Shown here piece by piece: positions 21,061 through 32,150 of a stretch of 42,740 nt of DNA. How positions within the stretch are numbered: position 1 is the first letter of the stretch; each line of letters begins with the position of its first letter. Position numbers and translations under genes: made by a program. The DNA comes from Chara braunii (taxonomy: Eukaryota > Streptophyta > Charophyceae > Charales > Characeae): positions 5,807,774 through 5,850,513 of the forward strand of contig BFEA01000013.1 of the NCBI GenBank assembly GCA_003427395.1, given 5' to 3'. The notes below the pieces were generated by a model that did not search any database, had not been told where the DNA came from, and was given only the letters and a program-made list of their open reading frames with translations.

Positions 21061-21560
21061 TAGGCCGTGAACCTCGGCAGACTCTCAATGACATCATCGA
21101 CAAGGCTACCCCTACCCTGACACCTATAACCGCACGTGCCGACCTCCCAAAAGGCTATGATTTAGCAGGCTAACCGGCACCGCCGTCCTACTATTTGCAC
21201 ACGTGATTGGGTTTGGGTGCTCAGTTTTGAGCTATCACGTGAGGAGGACATTTCGCTGTGCCATGGCAGGTTTTAGATACAGTGGGGGCTGATCCTTTCG
21301 GACTGTCATACACTGTTGACTTCCCTTTGCATCTACAAACCTATCCGGTCTTCCATGCATCCAAGTTGTTGCCTTTTACCTCAACTGATGCATTTCCCGA
21401 CGGAACCCCTCAATTAGGTCCACCGATCCCTGGCAAGTGGTATGGAGTGGAATCGATTGAGGATGCGATAGGCACAGGCCCAAACATGCAGTATCTTGTG
21501 AAGTTCCTGTACCAGCCCCACATAGAGGACCCGTAGTTTACATGCAAGGAACTCCTGAAG
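21061..21560 (+). pseudogene. pol: E2 integrase C-terminal region
   Basis: Worn sequence gives DWVWVLSFEL (about 21205), part of an HGRF-like turn and then LSYTVDFPLHLQTYPVFHAS and KLLPF (about 21300-21375). It is the same tail as in E1 and E3 but from a different lineage. A long tail with GKWYGVESIEDA and MQYLVKFLYQP follows, with TAG 21534 inside EDP-FTCKELL. It is the end of pol. Confidence 0.75.
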
Positions 21561-21659
21561 ACAACAAAGTCCGTTGTCCTCAAGTACGAGGCAGGAAAGA
21601 TGGCACAATACCCTCGACACTCTGCATGCCTGCACTCCTAGCTCGGAGGTCCTCGCTTC

Positions 21660-21668
21660 GGGGGAGGG
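21660..21668 (+). promoter_or_regulatory. E2 polypurine tract
   Basis: GGGGGAGGG lies six bases before the 3' LTR edge, the expected place for the primer of plus-strand DNA synthesis. Confidence 0.7.
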
Positions 21669-21674
21669 TAGGTC

Positions 21675-22824
21675 TGCAATGACTTGCTGATTCTGCAGCC
21701 TGCGACCCGTCGACTGGAGGCTGTAACATAGGTAGGCTAGATACGTAATTTTGCTTGGATGAGGACTAACCGAAATATCTGTCCGTAGGGGAAATTCGTG
21801 AGAGATACCTGTAAATCTGGGGAAAATCCAGACCCGTACTAACCTAAATTCCTACAGACACCCTTGCTGCGAATAGCAAACCCGGGCTACCACTAGGATA
21901 GACATGTCGTGAGGCGTAAGCTGTTTGACTGGTCCTATAGCCTATAGTCGGGTAGGGAGAGGCCCGAGAGGCCGAAACGGAGACGATACCGGTCGGTCCA
22001 GTCAGTCCGGTCTAGGTCGAGTCTAGGCTAGAGTAGTTTTATTAATAGATTGTTGAAGTCTGTTCAGGGCTTTTGGCAGTTGGTACCGTGCACATCGCGG
22101 GATGCAACCCGTGAACCGGGGTGGTACAACTTCAACGTTGAAGGAGACAGACATAGCCAGACCCTTGAAGCGTCGGCCATAGCTGGGACCTTCGCTGTTC
22201 TCTGACAACACGTTGGGTTGTCCAGAGGTCTGGGCCATCTGAGGTCTGCTGGGAGCAGGAGAAGTTGGTGCCCTGCCGAACCCTCCTCAGGAGTAGGGTT
22301 TAAAGGTAGTGGCGCTGCAGCCATAGCTGCTTCTTGCATCATCAGAGATCATCTTTGTCAGGAGAGGTGGCGCTGCTGAATATCTTCACCTTGGAGGCCT
22401 TTTGGCACTTCATCTTCATCAAAGACTGTGGCGCTGGTCTTCTTCTTCATCCTCTGAGAGGTGTTCGGCCTCAGAGGCCTGTTTCATGGTGGCACTTCGC
22501 TCTGCAGGCAGTATCTAGGTGGCGCTTCTTGTTTCAAGGACTCGGGGGTAGTGATAGTGGTTATTCAGGGTTGGGGGAAGAAGCGCTGCTCATTTGTGAG
22601 CAGCGTACCATGGTTCTGAGGCGATTTTGACAACGATGTTCTGAGTTCAATAAACAATATTGCTACTTTGTGTGGACAATCTTTGCTTCATTGTTTTCTG
22701 GATGTGATCTACTCGGCTTTCCTTTGTGACTGGTTGTGAGGATTTTGTGGAGCGATTTGCACTTTCAGTGTACTCAGTCATACCGCATGGTTAAGTCTTC
22801 CGCTGTGTTTCTCTCGCCCTATGT
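21675..22824 (+). repeat. E2 3' LTR (~1.15 kb)
   Basis: It is the counterpart of 11561-12634. It has short extra segments, including GCAGCCTGCGACCCGTCGAC near 21700, and GCCATAGC at 22176-22183 and 22320-22327. Similarity to the 5' LTR ends at about 22824, where a minus-strand gag fragment of another element starts immediately. I found no target-site duplication on comparing the flanks. Confidence 0.85.
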
Positions 22825-23860
22825 GGTGTGATACTCCCATCCTCTCTCCTTCCTTCTGTGTATGTATGGGCATACCTGGAAGTCTATGTGAGCGAGTGTT
22901 GGTCTTCTGACAACAAGCAACCAGGTTCATAACACTGGCATGCAAAGCCTGTTCAACTGTTGTGGTATCTATAGAGGTGTGTGCCATGTTTCTTTGTCCC
23001 TGTGAGAGTTTTTGCTTCTATGGTAGCAAGTGTCTTGTGTGCCTCTTATGCACAAGCTCACTAAGTTATTCCATTTATCGGTCATTTCGTTTTGACACTT
23101 GAGGATCACTTCCAGCATCAGTCTTTGGGCAGTCGTTTGGGTTGAAGAGTGAAGAGCTATCTGCGAGAGGAGGGTGATTTTGGCATCAGTCTCCTCCGTC
23201 ATCCTCCCCTTCAGCTCTTCTATCTAGGCTGCGCCCTGCTGCAGCATCTTCTCCTTCTTCTCGGCCTGCTTTTTGCTCTCCTCGTTGTTTGCCGCACCTT
23301 CATTAACTGCTCTTCCCTTTTTGCAATCTTCTTCTTCTCTTCTGCAGTGGCAGCTGTGGCCACGTGTACGGCCTTTCCCTCAGCCTCCACACCTTCAGGC
23401 AATGGGACTCGTGTCCTCATCCCAAGGGTGGCTCAAAATTGATCTGGTTTGCCGGCTTCCCGATCCCACTGCCCTCTTCTTACTTGATTTTGGTGGGGCC
23501 TTCTTCACCTTCTTTTTCTCTTTTTTCGGCCCCTCCTTTTCTTCCTTCTTTTCTTTGCCTCCGTTTTCAACTCCCTCTTCTTCTTCTGATTCCACTTCCA
23601 TCAGCAACTCTGCCAACTTTTTTTGCTTCTCCTTCAACTCCCTTTTCTTTCAGGCCTTCTCCCCCTCCATCCGCTTTTTCTCAGCCTCTTTTCTTCTCTT
23701 GGGCCTCTTACTCTGGGTTCCCCGGTTTCGACACTTGCTTGCTGTCCTTTAGCTCCTTCATCATAAAGTTGTCCATTCGGAAGAAGTCCGAGGGAAACAA
23801 CACATGGAGCAAGGGCTGCTATATTACAGACAGGGCCATAAATGTGAGCATGGGGTACTA
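22825..23860 (-). pseudogene. gag: 5' part of gag from another gypsy element, minus strand
   Basis: On the minus strand, Lys/Glu-rich coiled-coil sequence spreads over several frames: KEKQKKLAELLMEVESEEEE (23637 down), REEQLMKVRQ, then MTEETDAKITLLSQIALHSS (23202 down) and VEQALHASVMNLVACC. This is the style of the E1/E3 Gag N-terminus. The fragment stops at the E2 3' LTR edge, so E2 either inserted into this element or was joined to it. No capsid core or zinc knuckle remains. Confidence 0.6.
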
Positions 23861-24566
23861 ATGCGAATGGTCAACAGAGAAGGTAAGTAGCCTCTCCGCC
23901 TCCTCATAAAGACCCTGACTCCTCAACACTACTCAAAATTCAGGGTTGACTGCTAATTAACTACCGCTTTCCCTGTTGCTGTCACTATGGATTCCAAGTA
24001 GAGCAGGTGGCCAACCAACAATTTAAGGACTACCAGCTACGTCCTTAAAAATTATTTAACGTCGCAAACAAAACGACGTGGCCACCAGATACAAGGTCTC
24101 CTCTCAACACTTACAGCCCCTTCCCACGACACACGATTTAGTTGCACACCTATCAGTACCAGTCTTAGGGCTCACCAGATTGTTTAATGAGTCTGCGACT
24201 CATGCCCATGCTCCCTACTTTACGTGGGATGCCTCAGCTTCTATCCTTGCTTCCACAATTCGATTGTGCGCCGATCAATACCGGTCTTAGGGCTAGACAG
24301 GCCGAGCATCTCTACTTTACGTGGTTGCATTAGAGCCATTGAGTCAACCGTTGAGCATACATTCACTCAAGGGACTCAAGCAAACCCTAACAAAGTTCTT
24401 CTCTCACGGGTTAGGGTCCCACTGGGTACGCATGCCCCCAGGTAGGCCAACAACTAACCACTCCTGGGAAGGAGCCTTTATTTGAGGAGATCCAATCCTC
24501 CAACTGACCTAATTGATATCATCACCAATTGCGAAGGAATTCATATTACCAGAAAATCACTCCACC
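23861..24566 (-). other. Leader of the minus-strand gypsy fragment
   Basis: ATTATTTAACGTCGCAAACA (24051-24070) and the following ACGACGTG match the E3 leader at about 41114-41142 in the same orientation. The element is therefore related to E3, and this is its 5' untranslated leader. Nothing coding is seen. Confidence 0.6.
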
Positions 24567-25010
24567 CAAAGTCTTGATGTCGCTCCATGTCGCTTGATTG
24601 AAGATGCAAGTACATCTCCTTCCAATCCCCCCTTACCCTTCTCCTTTTGGCCGCTGCCTCCTTTGTCAACCCCAAGTATCCACGCCCGCCGCCCTTAATG
24701 CCAACCAACGTCCAATTCCTTCATGCGGGTGCAAGTCCTCTCTGATTCTAGTGCAGTGATCAAAGTAAAACTTGCAAAATCAACAAGTGCGGGGAAGATG
24801 CACTTCAAAGTCTTGATGTTGCTCCATGCCGCTTGATTGAGGATGCAGGTACGTCTCCAATCCCCTTGCTCGCTTGCTCCTCCTTTCGGCCGTCTCCGCC
24901 TATGTCAACCCCAAGTATCCATGCCCGCCAGCCTCAATCCCAATGGGCATCCAGTTCCTTCAGGCGGGCACAACGGAAGTCCGCTCTGATGCCAGTGCAA
25001 TGAACCACGC
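24567..25010. repeat. Tandem duplication, 240-bp unit
   Basis: Copies begin at 24567 and 24807 (CAAAGTCTTGATGTYGCTCC). Both contain GTCAACCCCAAGTATCCA and end near GCAGTGATCAA or GCAATGAACCA. They differ by substitutions and small indels. The block may belong to the leader or LTR of the minus-strand element. Confidence 0.85.
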
Positions 25011-25161
25011 CCTGCAAACACCCGAGACAGGACTCCAAACACACTAAAAGTTCTTTGAGTCTTCACACCCAAACAACGCAGTTGAGGTCAGCATGCATGA
25101 AGAAGAGAACCACTACCAAAATCTTTGTTATTATCATATAAAATTGAAGTTGAGTGTGGAT

Positions 25162-25300
25162 GGCCATTGGCTCAGTGGTTAGAGCACCTGTTGAAAATAC
25201 GCATTGTGGTATGAGGTTGCGGGTTCAAAACTCCGTTGCCTCGCGCACGTACTTCGGAAAGCGCTTTCGTAATGCACAAGCCATTCAACCCCCCCCCCCT
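25162..25300 (+). repeat. tRNA-derived SINE-like sequence (candidate)
   Basis: TGGCTCAGTGG (25168-25178) fits the RNA polymerase III A box and the D arm GCTC/GAGC pairs. GGTTCAAAACTCC (25222-25234) resembles a B box with two extra or altered bases. The anticodon stem does not pair, so it is not a tRNA gene. A C11 run lies at 25289-25299. This is a tRNA-like head as in SINEs, but no second copy in the window confirms it. Confidence 0.35.
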
Positions 25301-25859
25301 CTCCTTGGGACAATGCATGGTAAGATTTATACAGACACTGCCTGCGCACCGCCCAAGGGGTCTAGGTCCATGGTTGTAGCGTGCTGGATAGGGCCATAGG
25401 GAGGGCTGCTTGAGTGCTTGGTCTTAGGGGGTCTGAGGATCAAGGTCATATCTTGGCACCACCATTGTGGGGGGAGGGATAGGCTAGGGTTGACTAAAGG
25501 GGGAGGGTTTACTGCCTAGACTGTCATGGTGTTATGATCCTGGCCAATTTCGAGATACACATTCATCAGATAGTACAATGCTGTCCAATTGCAGAAAGAA
25601 ATGAATGAACTTGAAAGGAGAGAGAAGGTCAGAAGAAGAAGAAGAAGTAAGAAAGAAGAAGAAGATGATGTATACCAGCATAGACAAACAATAAAGCTCT
25701 TCTTCTTCGCTCAACCCTCTCTTCCTCCTTATTCTCCTCCTCTCTTATTCACACGAGAAATAATAATACAATGTTGAATAGCTGAACCAGAATCAAGTCC
25801 GAATCCCTCTTCTACTGCAGGTATCACTTGAGGTCCAGCATAGCCATGGCTGCCTCTCC
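25301..25859. other. Unassigned region
   Basis: No gene seen. A GAA-rich simple stretch occurs at about 25630-25670, and TCTTCTTC plus CTCCT runs near 25700-25740. Confidence 0.4.
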
Positions 25860-27625
25860 CACTCTTCACTTTCATAGGCCGAGGCTATGGCGGACTACTA
25901 GGCCTTGCCCAGATGTACAAAGGACAACCCAAAGTAGCTATGGCTGCCCTAGCTCAGGCCACCATGCCTGACGCTGCCTCGAAGCTTCTTGGTGTAGCTC
26001 AACCCCAGCTGGGACCTTCCTGCTGCAGTGCCCACCGAGGTGATGAAGATGGCTGCCACCATAGCCAGGTAAGTACCTTTGGCGCTCCTCCCCTTTCCTG
26101 TCCTTCTTCCTCCTCCGAGTCCTTGCTTCTTCCCCAGCAGCACCAAGCTAGCGCTGCTCCAGCTAGCGCTCCAACCAGAGTGTCGCCAAACTTGCACACC
26201 GACAATGAGGCTGGGCTGTTCGCCCGAACTGGAGATATAGTGGTCTGCTTGCCTCTTGGGCGGTGACTTCCAGGCCCCTCGGCCTTCCCAAGGAACCGGT
26301 ACCTCCTCCCTTTCGGAGGGAAACATCATTGCAGACTCTGATATTGCCCGTACAGGCCCTAGACTCAGACTGGTTGGACTGGTACCCGCCTAGACCTAGC
26401 CTACAACTACTGGGCTTCTTCAAAATGCTACTTTTGTCTTCTTCTGCTCGGCCTCCAGTACCCGCACATCTACCCCTTCAGGGTGCGGTACCGGCCTACC
26501 TGCTACTTGAGTGCTTTTCCTCGCTGCAATCCCTCAATATCACAGCCACAGGTAAGTACCGGCCCTGAGGGCCCAACGAACGAACAAGTGCCCTTGCAGG
26601 CCACACACACACTCAAGCCAACCAGCACTCAGACAGACATGCAGTCCAGCAAGCGTGCATACACACAGACTTACAGAACTTAGTAGCAAGCGGGAAACTC
26701 AGCAAGGCATTCAGTCTATGAGCAAAACTCAGAAATCGGCTGTGTGTTTCAGTCCATGTTTGGTCGGATTATCACAATTGCGAGGCACAGGCCCTCGATT
26801 TGCTTTACAGGGCCTATTTTTCACTCAGTCGGCCACCCTAAGTGAAGGCAGGCACGACCGAGGCCCTCAGGCCATTTTTGGGGTCACTACGCAACTGGGG
26901 AAATTTCAGGCAGTTGCGCAGCGCCAGTTGGTTGGAAGCGCCCAGGCCCAGGCTGCCTTGCATTGCATGTAACTGAGGCAGGCCCTGGGCCGGATACACA
27001 AAGTAGACCGAACAAAGGCTGAGGGCAGTTGGGTGCTGGTAACCACCACAGGTCCTGGGCCTGTTGACTTCGGACTGAGGCTCAGCCTCCCTGGGCCTCC
27101 CGGAAGCTTCTGGGCCGGGGCCCAGTACCGCAGCACAGCACGCAGCAGCAGGCCACTTCGATATAGGGAAGGGCCTGCCTACGCATTGGTCATTCGGGCA
27201 CTGGCTGCTTTGTGCGTTAGCGCTGCTGCGCTATCGCCTGCCAGGCTCACGCGCTCACGGGCGAGCTGGAAGGAGCAGGCAACCATAGCCGAGCTGCGCT
27301 GCTGTATGCTGGATGGGGCGCATGGTGGTCCTTGGGTGCAAGTGGCATTTGTGAGTTGGGGAACGAGGTTGTGAGTGATATGAGAGACATACCTGGTGTT
27401 TGGCGCGTGCGGCATTGGCCGAGGTCTGGTCGTACTTGGGAAGCTGTTGACGTCATCAGCGGCATTGTAGTCTAGGCTAGATAGGATCTGCCATTCGTAG
27501 TCTGGGCGGCGAGCACCAGATAGGATATCAACATTGGTTCTTCGTTGATGATGATGAGACTATTCCAGCATTGTCAATTATGAGCTTTTGGTGTGCTCTT
27601 ATTTGGTGAAACTCGTGATGCAATT
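25860..27625. repeat. GC-rich LTR-like block followed by a possible primer-binding site
   Basis: No ORF here is convincing. GCTATGGC occurs at 25884-25891 and 25937-25944, two exact 5' splice-site matches (AGGTAAGT) at 26067 and 26550, and the text is rich in GGCCC words. The block ends GATGCAATT, followed by TTGGT with four ambiguous bases (27626, 27629, 27631, 27637). That resembles the E1 LTR end followed by its primer site. It may be a degraded LTR of another family; the left edge is unknown. Confidence 0.35.
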
Positions 27626-27723
27626 NTGNTNTTGGTNCGAGGTCACGACTATCTGGTCTCATGTGTATGATGCTGTTTGATTGCTGAAGTTCGCTATTGC
27701 TCATTTTCCTTACAATTTGGTAT

Positions 27724-28867
27724 TGTAAAAGCGCCTTTACCCGATTCAGCCCCTGTTCGAAGAAAGCAGCATAATGGGGTACCTCGCCCAGAGCCCAATT
27801 CGTGAAAGCAGATCAAAAGACATGTTCTCTGGGTCGAAGGTCACATCTGAACTAAAGTAAGAGACATTGGCAAGGGTCATGGTTGTGCCCTGGACGAACA
27901 GTTGCAAAATCTAAGTATCTGGGTCACATCTGTTCATCCAGGAGGTATGCCAGTCATGTCTGTTCACGCAGAGATGTGTCTGTACGTGCAGTCAAATGTG
28001 TCTGTTCGTGCAGTAAAGGTGTCTGTTCGTGCAAAAAGATGTGTCTGTCTAAAAGAAAGTCAAAGAGTTCAGTCCCAGTTCGGATTCAAGCCAAAAGGGA
28101 AGTCTAGGTTCAGATTAGGAGTCCGAAATCAAGGCCTGGAGGCCGCAGCAGCAATGACCCTTGAAGGAAAAAGGTCTGGGACACATACACAGAGGCTGGG
28201 ACTGGGAAAGGACCCAAGACAGACAGGATTCAGCCTTCGTTTGAGGAGGCCAGCACTATAAGAAACGAGGCTGCCTCCTCCCACGACAGATTTTCCACTG
28301 GCATTGATGCGTGGAAGTGCTGCGGCACTTGTGCGCTAGCTGGCTGGACAGGNGCTGGCTGAAGTAGAGCTGCGCCAGGAAGAAGGGAGGCTGGGCGCTG
28401 GCTGCAGGGAAGCCATAGCTGCGCCAGCCTATGTTAGTAGTAGAGGGTTAGTCAGTAGGACATCAGTGAGTGACATCCAGAGTAGATCTTCGTAGGTGAG
28501 AGTGTGCATGCTGAGTGAAGAGAGAGAACCAAGATACAGTTCTAGAGAGAGAGGGAGAGAGAAGACGGCGAGCAAGCCTGGATATGGTGGACACTTACCT
28601 GTTGCGCCACATTTGAGATCTGTAGAGGATGCTGGTAGAGCCAGGTCCCACGCTGTTATTGGATGAAGGAGACTTACCTTTGGCCGATGTTGAACTCTGG
28701 AACTCACGATACTCTTTGTATTCAATGACATTGATAATATAAGCTGCGCTACTGGTTCTTATCTCCTCTCAATCTGGTTTTGTGTGAGACCACTTTGTAC
28801 GTGTGATGACATGTATGCATGCGGTGTAATGCTCGCAAGCAAGCTGTGAACAGTCAGGTTCCTTGCA
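27724..28867 (+). repeat. E1-family LTR (1.14 kb)
   Basis: It starts TGTAAAAGCGCC and ends CCTTGCA, and aligns throughout with the E1 3' LTR. After it come ATCGGAG and GCGCTAATCTGGCGC, which look like shreds of the E1 leader (ATCGGAGCGAG, GCTAATGCGCTGGC) with the primer site partly deleted. That makes it the 5' LTR of a lost copy and not a clean solo LTR. No target duplication was found. It contains GCCATAGC (28412-28419) and one N (28353). Confidence 0.85.
27954..28050. repeat. Tandem ~22-bp units inside the LTR
   Basis: Five units of about 18-24 bases follow the pattern ATGTGTCTGTTCGTGCAG. It is the counterpart of 6694-6790. The repetition is specific to this LTR family. Confidence 0.8.
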
Positions 28868-30167
28868 ATCGGAGTTGTGGTTCGGTGCGCTAATCTGGCG
28901 CTTTGCAAAGATTCTTAGAAAATTTAATCAGATTATCTTCTGCCCAATGCGGTACATGCACGCGGTGTGTACGGTGAGCAACCGTGCCGTGGGACGTGTG
29001 TAGTGAGGAGGGCGAAGATAAGTAGGCGACCCAGGTAGAGAGGGGTTCGCCAAGAAGGCTGTGTGGTGATTATTGGGTGTTCGCAGGGTGATGAGAACTA
29101 TCCGGTGTGTGATTGATGTTGAGGTGGAACGGTTGTGCAATGCTGGTTGTACCGAAGCAGCGATTGGTCATCACAATCAACATAGGGTCATCTGGTGAGA
29201 ATATTTGTGGTTGGGGGCAGCTATTTTGAGGTACGTTGCACCTAACCTTATCTACCCTCTTCGACACTTCTTACCGCGAGGATGTGTGTTCTGTCTTGAG
29301 AGTCCTCTCATGTGAGGAGTCGTGTGCGCTCAACCTTGAGAGTCGTCAGCCTTCATGTGGAGCATCTAGAAGGAGAGGGCGGAGCTATCTGAAGGGCCCT
29401 GGACGAAGCACTGGGTCACAGTCACCATGCCAACCCACCGGGAGTAGAGGGGGTTCTGAAGGGCAGGCCAACCCTATGGGACATACGAGATTGGGCGTCT
29501 ATAAATCAGCATCGGTGGGATACCTTCCATTGGCTGTGATCGTCGTCCTTTTGCGATGTTAAAGAATTCCTGAGGACTTCGGGGGCCGGCCATAAAAACG
29601 CCTCCTGATCAGCCAATTGGTTGGTGTAAGGCTCGCTGCACGCAAGGATAAAGGTTGTGCAGGGCTGGCCAGCTCAGCAGGACTCGGGGCACAGGGGTGG
29701 GCCGTGTGCACACCTTTAGACACGCACATTGTCCAGAATGCTCAGGGACGTTGACGACAAGAGACATTCAAGAAGAACTGAGGGAGGGGAAGATTCCAAG
29801 TGATAAGTTTGGGCAAGATTCCACTTTGCAAACAGACCCAACAAGCGATTCTATTTTTAATTTTGATTAGTTAGATGTACAGCCATTGACATCTGACAGA
29901 CAAGATAGTTTAGAACTGTTTTTTGTTCATTGTGCTTCTGTTTGCGAACTAGTCAAAGTCAAAAGTAGTTTCGTTTGTAGGGACCTGAACTTACCTGTTG
30001 GACCCAAATGTGTATACTCTCTGACGCAGCCACCGATTAATTATTTTAATTATAAGTCGGTCTGTGCACTACGCTGCGGTAAGCATCAAAGAGTGTCTTA
30101 GTGCAGATTGTGTACAGTTCGGTAGCTTACGAGCGATAGGGACACCACTAGTGAGGACGATCGGATC
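28868..30167. other. Unassigned region upstream of E4
   Basis: Apart from leader shreds at the left edge I recognise nothing. A small ORF at 29655-29870 encodes HCPECSGTLTTRDIQEEL, with a Cys-Pro-x-Cys pair, but is not identified. It may include the worn 5' LTR or leader of E4, whose LTRs I could not find. Confidence 0.35.
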
Positions 30168-32150
30168 TTGCGATCGGCTAGACGCTCGATAGCCCACTTG
30201 GCCTTAGGACCAGAGGGTGACAAATTTCTATTCCGCCAGCTTAGGGAGAGGCAGCAGCAGCAGAGAAGAGCTAAGGCAGCAGAGGCCAGTAGGGCATTCG
30301 CAAGTGAAGCCACAGCTTCCGCAGCCATGGCAATTTCTGCGCAGCAGAGTTCCCAGGCTAGTAGTTCAAGGACCGTAGGGTCAACGGTCGCGCAGACCAT
30401 GAGTCCACTGGCGTAATGGCAAGCCAGCCATTAGTGTTGACTCGCGAGGAGGTCGCCATACAGTGAGCTGCTGATCGCGAGGCACGACTACAGAAGGCCT
30501 TAGGAGAGATTTAGGCCAAGCCAGGTTGCAGCGGCGACAAGCGGACATTAGTGAGTTAGAGGAGATGGACCCAGCGGAGTTGGATGATGAAGTGAGGACT
30601 CTGAGGTCGGTCTTGCTAGGAGCAGTAGAGATGCAAGATCAACAGACGGCGATCTTACGAGACATCCAACAGAGTCTGGCTGTGTTGGTCGGGCGAGCGC
30701 AGGCGGCACCATCACTGTCCGGGCTTGGTATTTGGCCCGTTGTACATCCTCCTCCTTTTGTCCCACTGGTGACCGGGGTATCCCCATATACCGCTCCAGC
30801 ATCGGTTCAACCCGTCTCCCTGGGTATGCCTTTAACAGGCGGGTTCTCAGCAGGTCCTAGTTTGCAGGTTCCTGTACAGACAGTGTTCTTCCAACCTCCG
30901 TTTCAGGTTGCCGTAAGTGGGCAGCCTGCTGTCTCGCAGCCTGCACAGCCGCAGGGCTCACAGCCCCAGCAGCAGCCTGCACAGCCGCAGGGCTCACAGC
31001 CCCAGCAGCAGCCTGCACCATAGGGTCCACAGTCCGGAATGGTGCAGGTACCGGGACAAAGTCAGTGGGTTCCAAAGACGGCCATCGTTGCTCCTAAACC
31101 CTTTACAGGGGATAAGGGGGGCGAATCCTCGACACTTGGTTGAGGGCAGTGTCGGTCTACGTCAAGTGCAAACTTACCTTGCCGCACGAGGAAGTGCTTG
31201 TGGCTGCCTCCTATTTAGAGGGGAGTGCAGCACGATGGTCGAGTGGTTTAGTGCAGCTACAGGGGTACGGCCATTACTTTCGCGCTTGGGCGGTCACCCA
31301 GAAATTGAACGACTTCCTCAAGTTGGTGGAAGACAGGTGGCATGATCCGCAGGAGGCCCAAAAGGCTACTGACGCGATCCTGACACTGCACAAGAGGTAG
31401 TTTAAGTCAATGAGAGAGGCCACTGACGTGGTAGAGCGTCTGATCTGTGTCCCTGGGGTTCGCTATGACCCCCAGGTTTTACTCACCTCCTACCTGAGAT
31501 GCTTTCCTATGCCTCTCAGGAATCAGTTGGTAGGTGAGGCCAACATCAACATGCACAAACTTCCCATCCTTCAGCAAGAAGGCCCTAGACCTTGAAGCAA
31601 AGATAGGGCATGGTCAGACCCCCACGACGGACGGTAGGAAAAAGTCACTGCCTCCCAACTGGAAAGCAAAGGGACGCATCATGTTCGTCGACAACGATCG
31701 ATCCACCATCGAATTGGACGACGACTTCCAGTCGGGAGTGGGTTCAGAGGCCGACAACGTAGAAGCTTCAGGTGGTGGAGTAGTCGCTGTCGTAGCGCAA
31801 GAAGGTAAGGCGACCGGTAGACGCCGTGGAGGCTCCCGGTATAGGAGTCAATTAGACCCCAATGCTCCTCCATGGGAGAAAGCGGGTCTTAGTGAGGACG
31901 TGTGGAGAGACCGGTACACCCGACAAGCTTGTATTCGTTGTGGCCAATATGGCCATAACCAATTCGTGTCGTAACAGAAAGGTGACCGAGAAGATCCCGC
32001 CTACTATGGGGTAGGCGTTGGGATCCTTCGCTCCCGTTGGCAGCAATGTGGCCAGCAGTTCTGGCACTGCGTCGGGAAACACATTGGGCCAGTAGGAATG
32101 GTAGTTGTTCCTGCTAGGGTCGAGGTGGTGGACACACCCTCACCATCTTG
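30168..32150 (+). pseudogene. gag: E4 gag, stops and frameshifts
   Basis: A charged N-terminal region opens near 30168 (FLFRQLRERQQQQRRAKAAE). From about 30526 a frame with DISELEEMDPAELDDEV and coiled coil leads to a Pro/Gln-rich repeat ending in TAG 31021. The capsid-like core (TWLRAVSVYVKCKLTLPHEE, about 31137) runs to TAG 31398, where LHKR-stop-FKS parallels RQWKS of E3. The next part has PLRNQLVGEAN and a frameshift near 31570. The zinc knuckle at about 31930-31970 reads CIRCGQYGHNQF, with its last Cys shifted out of frame by one base. The Gag family is distinct from E1/E3. Confidence 0.8.
30937..31018 (+). repeat. 36-bp coding tandem repeat (Pro/Gln-rich)
   Basis: Two exact 36-base copies (30937-30972 and 30973-31008) and ten bases of a third encode a 12-residue unit, QPAQPQGSQPQQ. 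They lie in the hinge between coiled coil and capsid core. Confidence 0.9.

Noticed and set aside
25154-25240. tRNA gene
   Set aside because: The anticodon arm does not pair and the B box is altered; kept only as a SINE-like candidate.
27954-28050. CRISPR-like array
   Set aside because: Units are adjacent without unique spacers, lie inside a eukaryotic LTR, and no cas gene is present.
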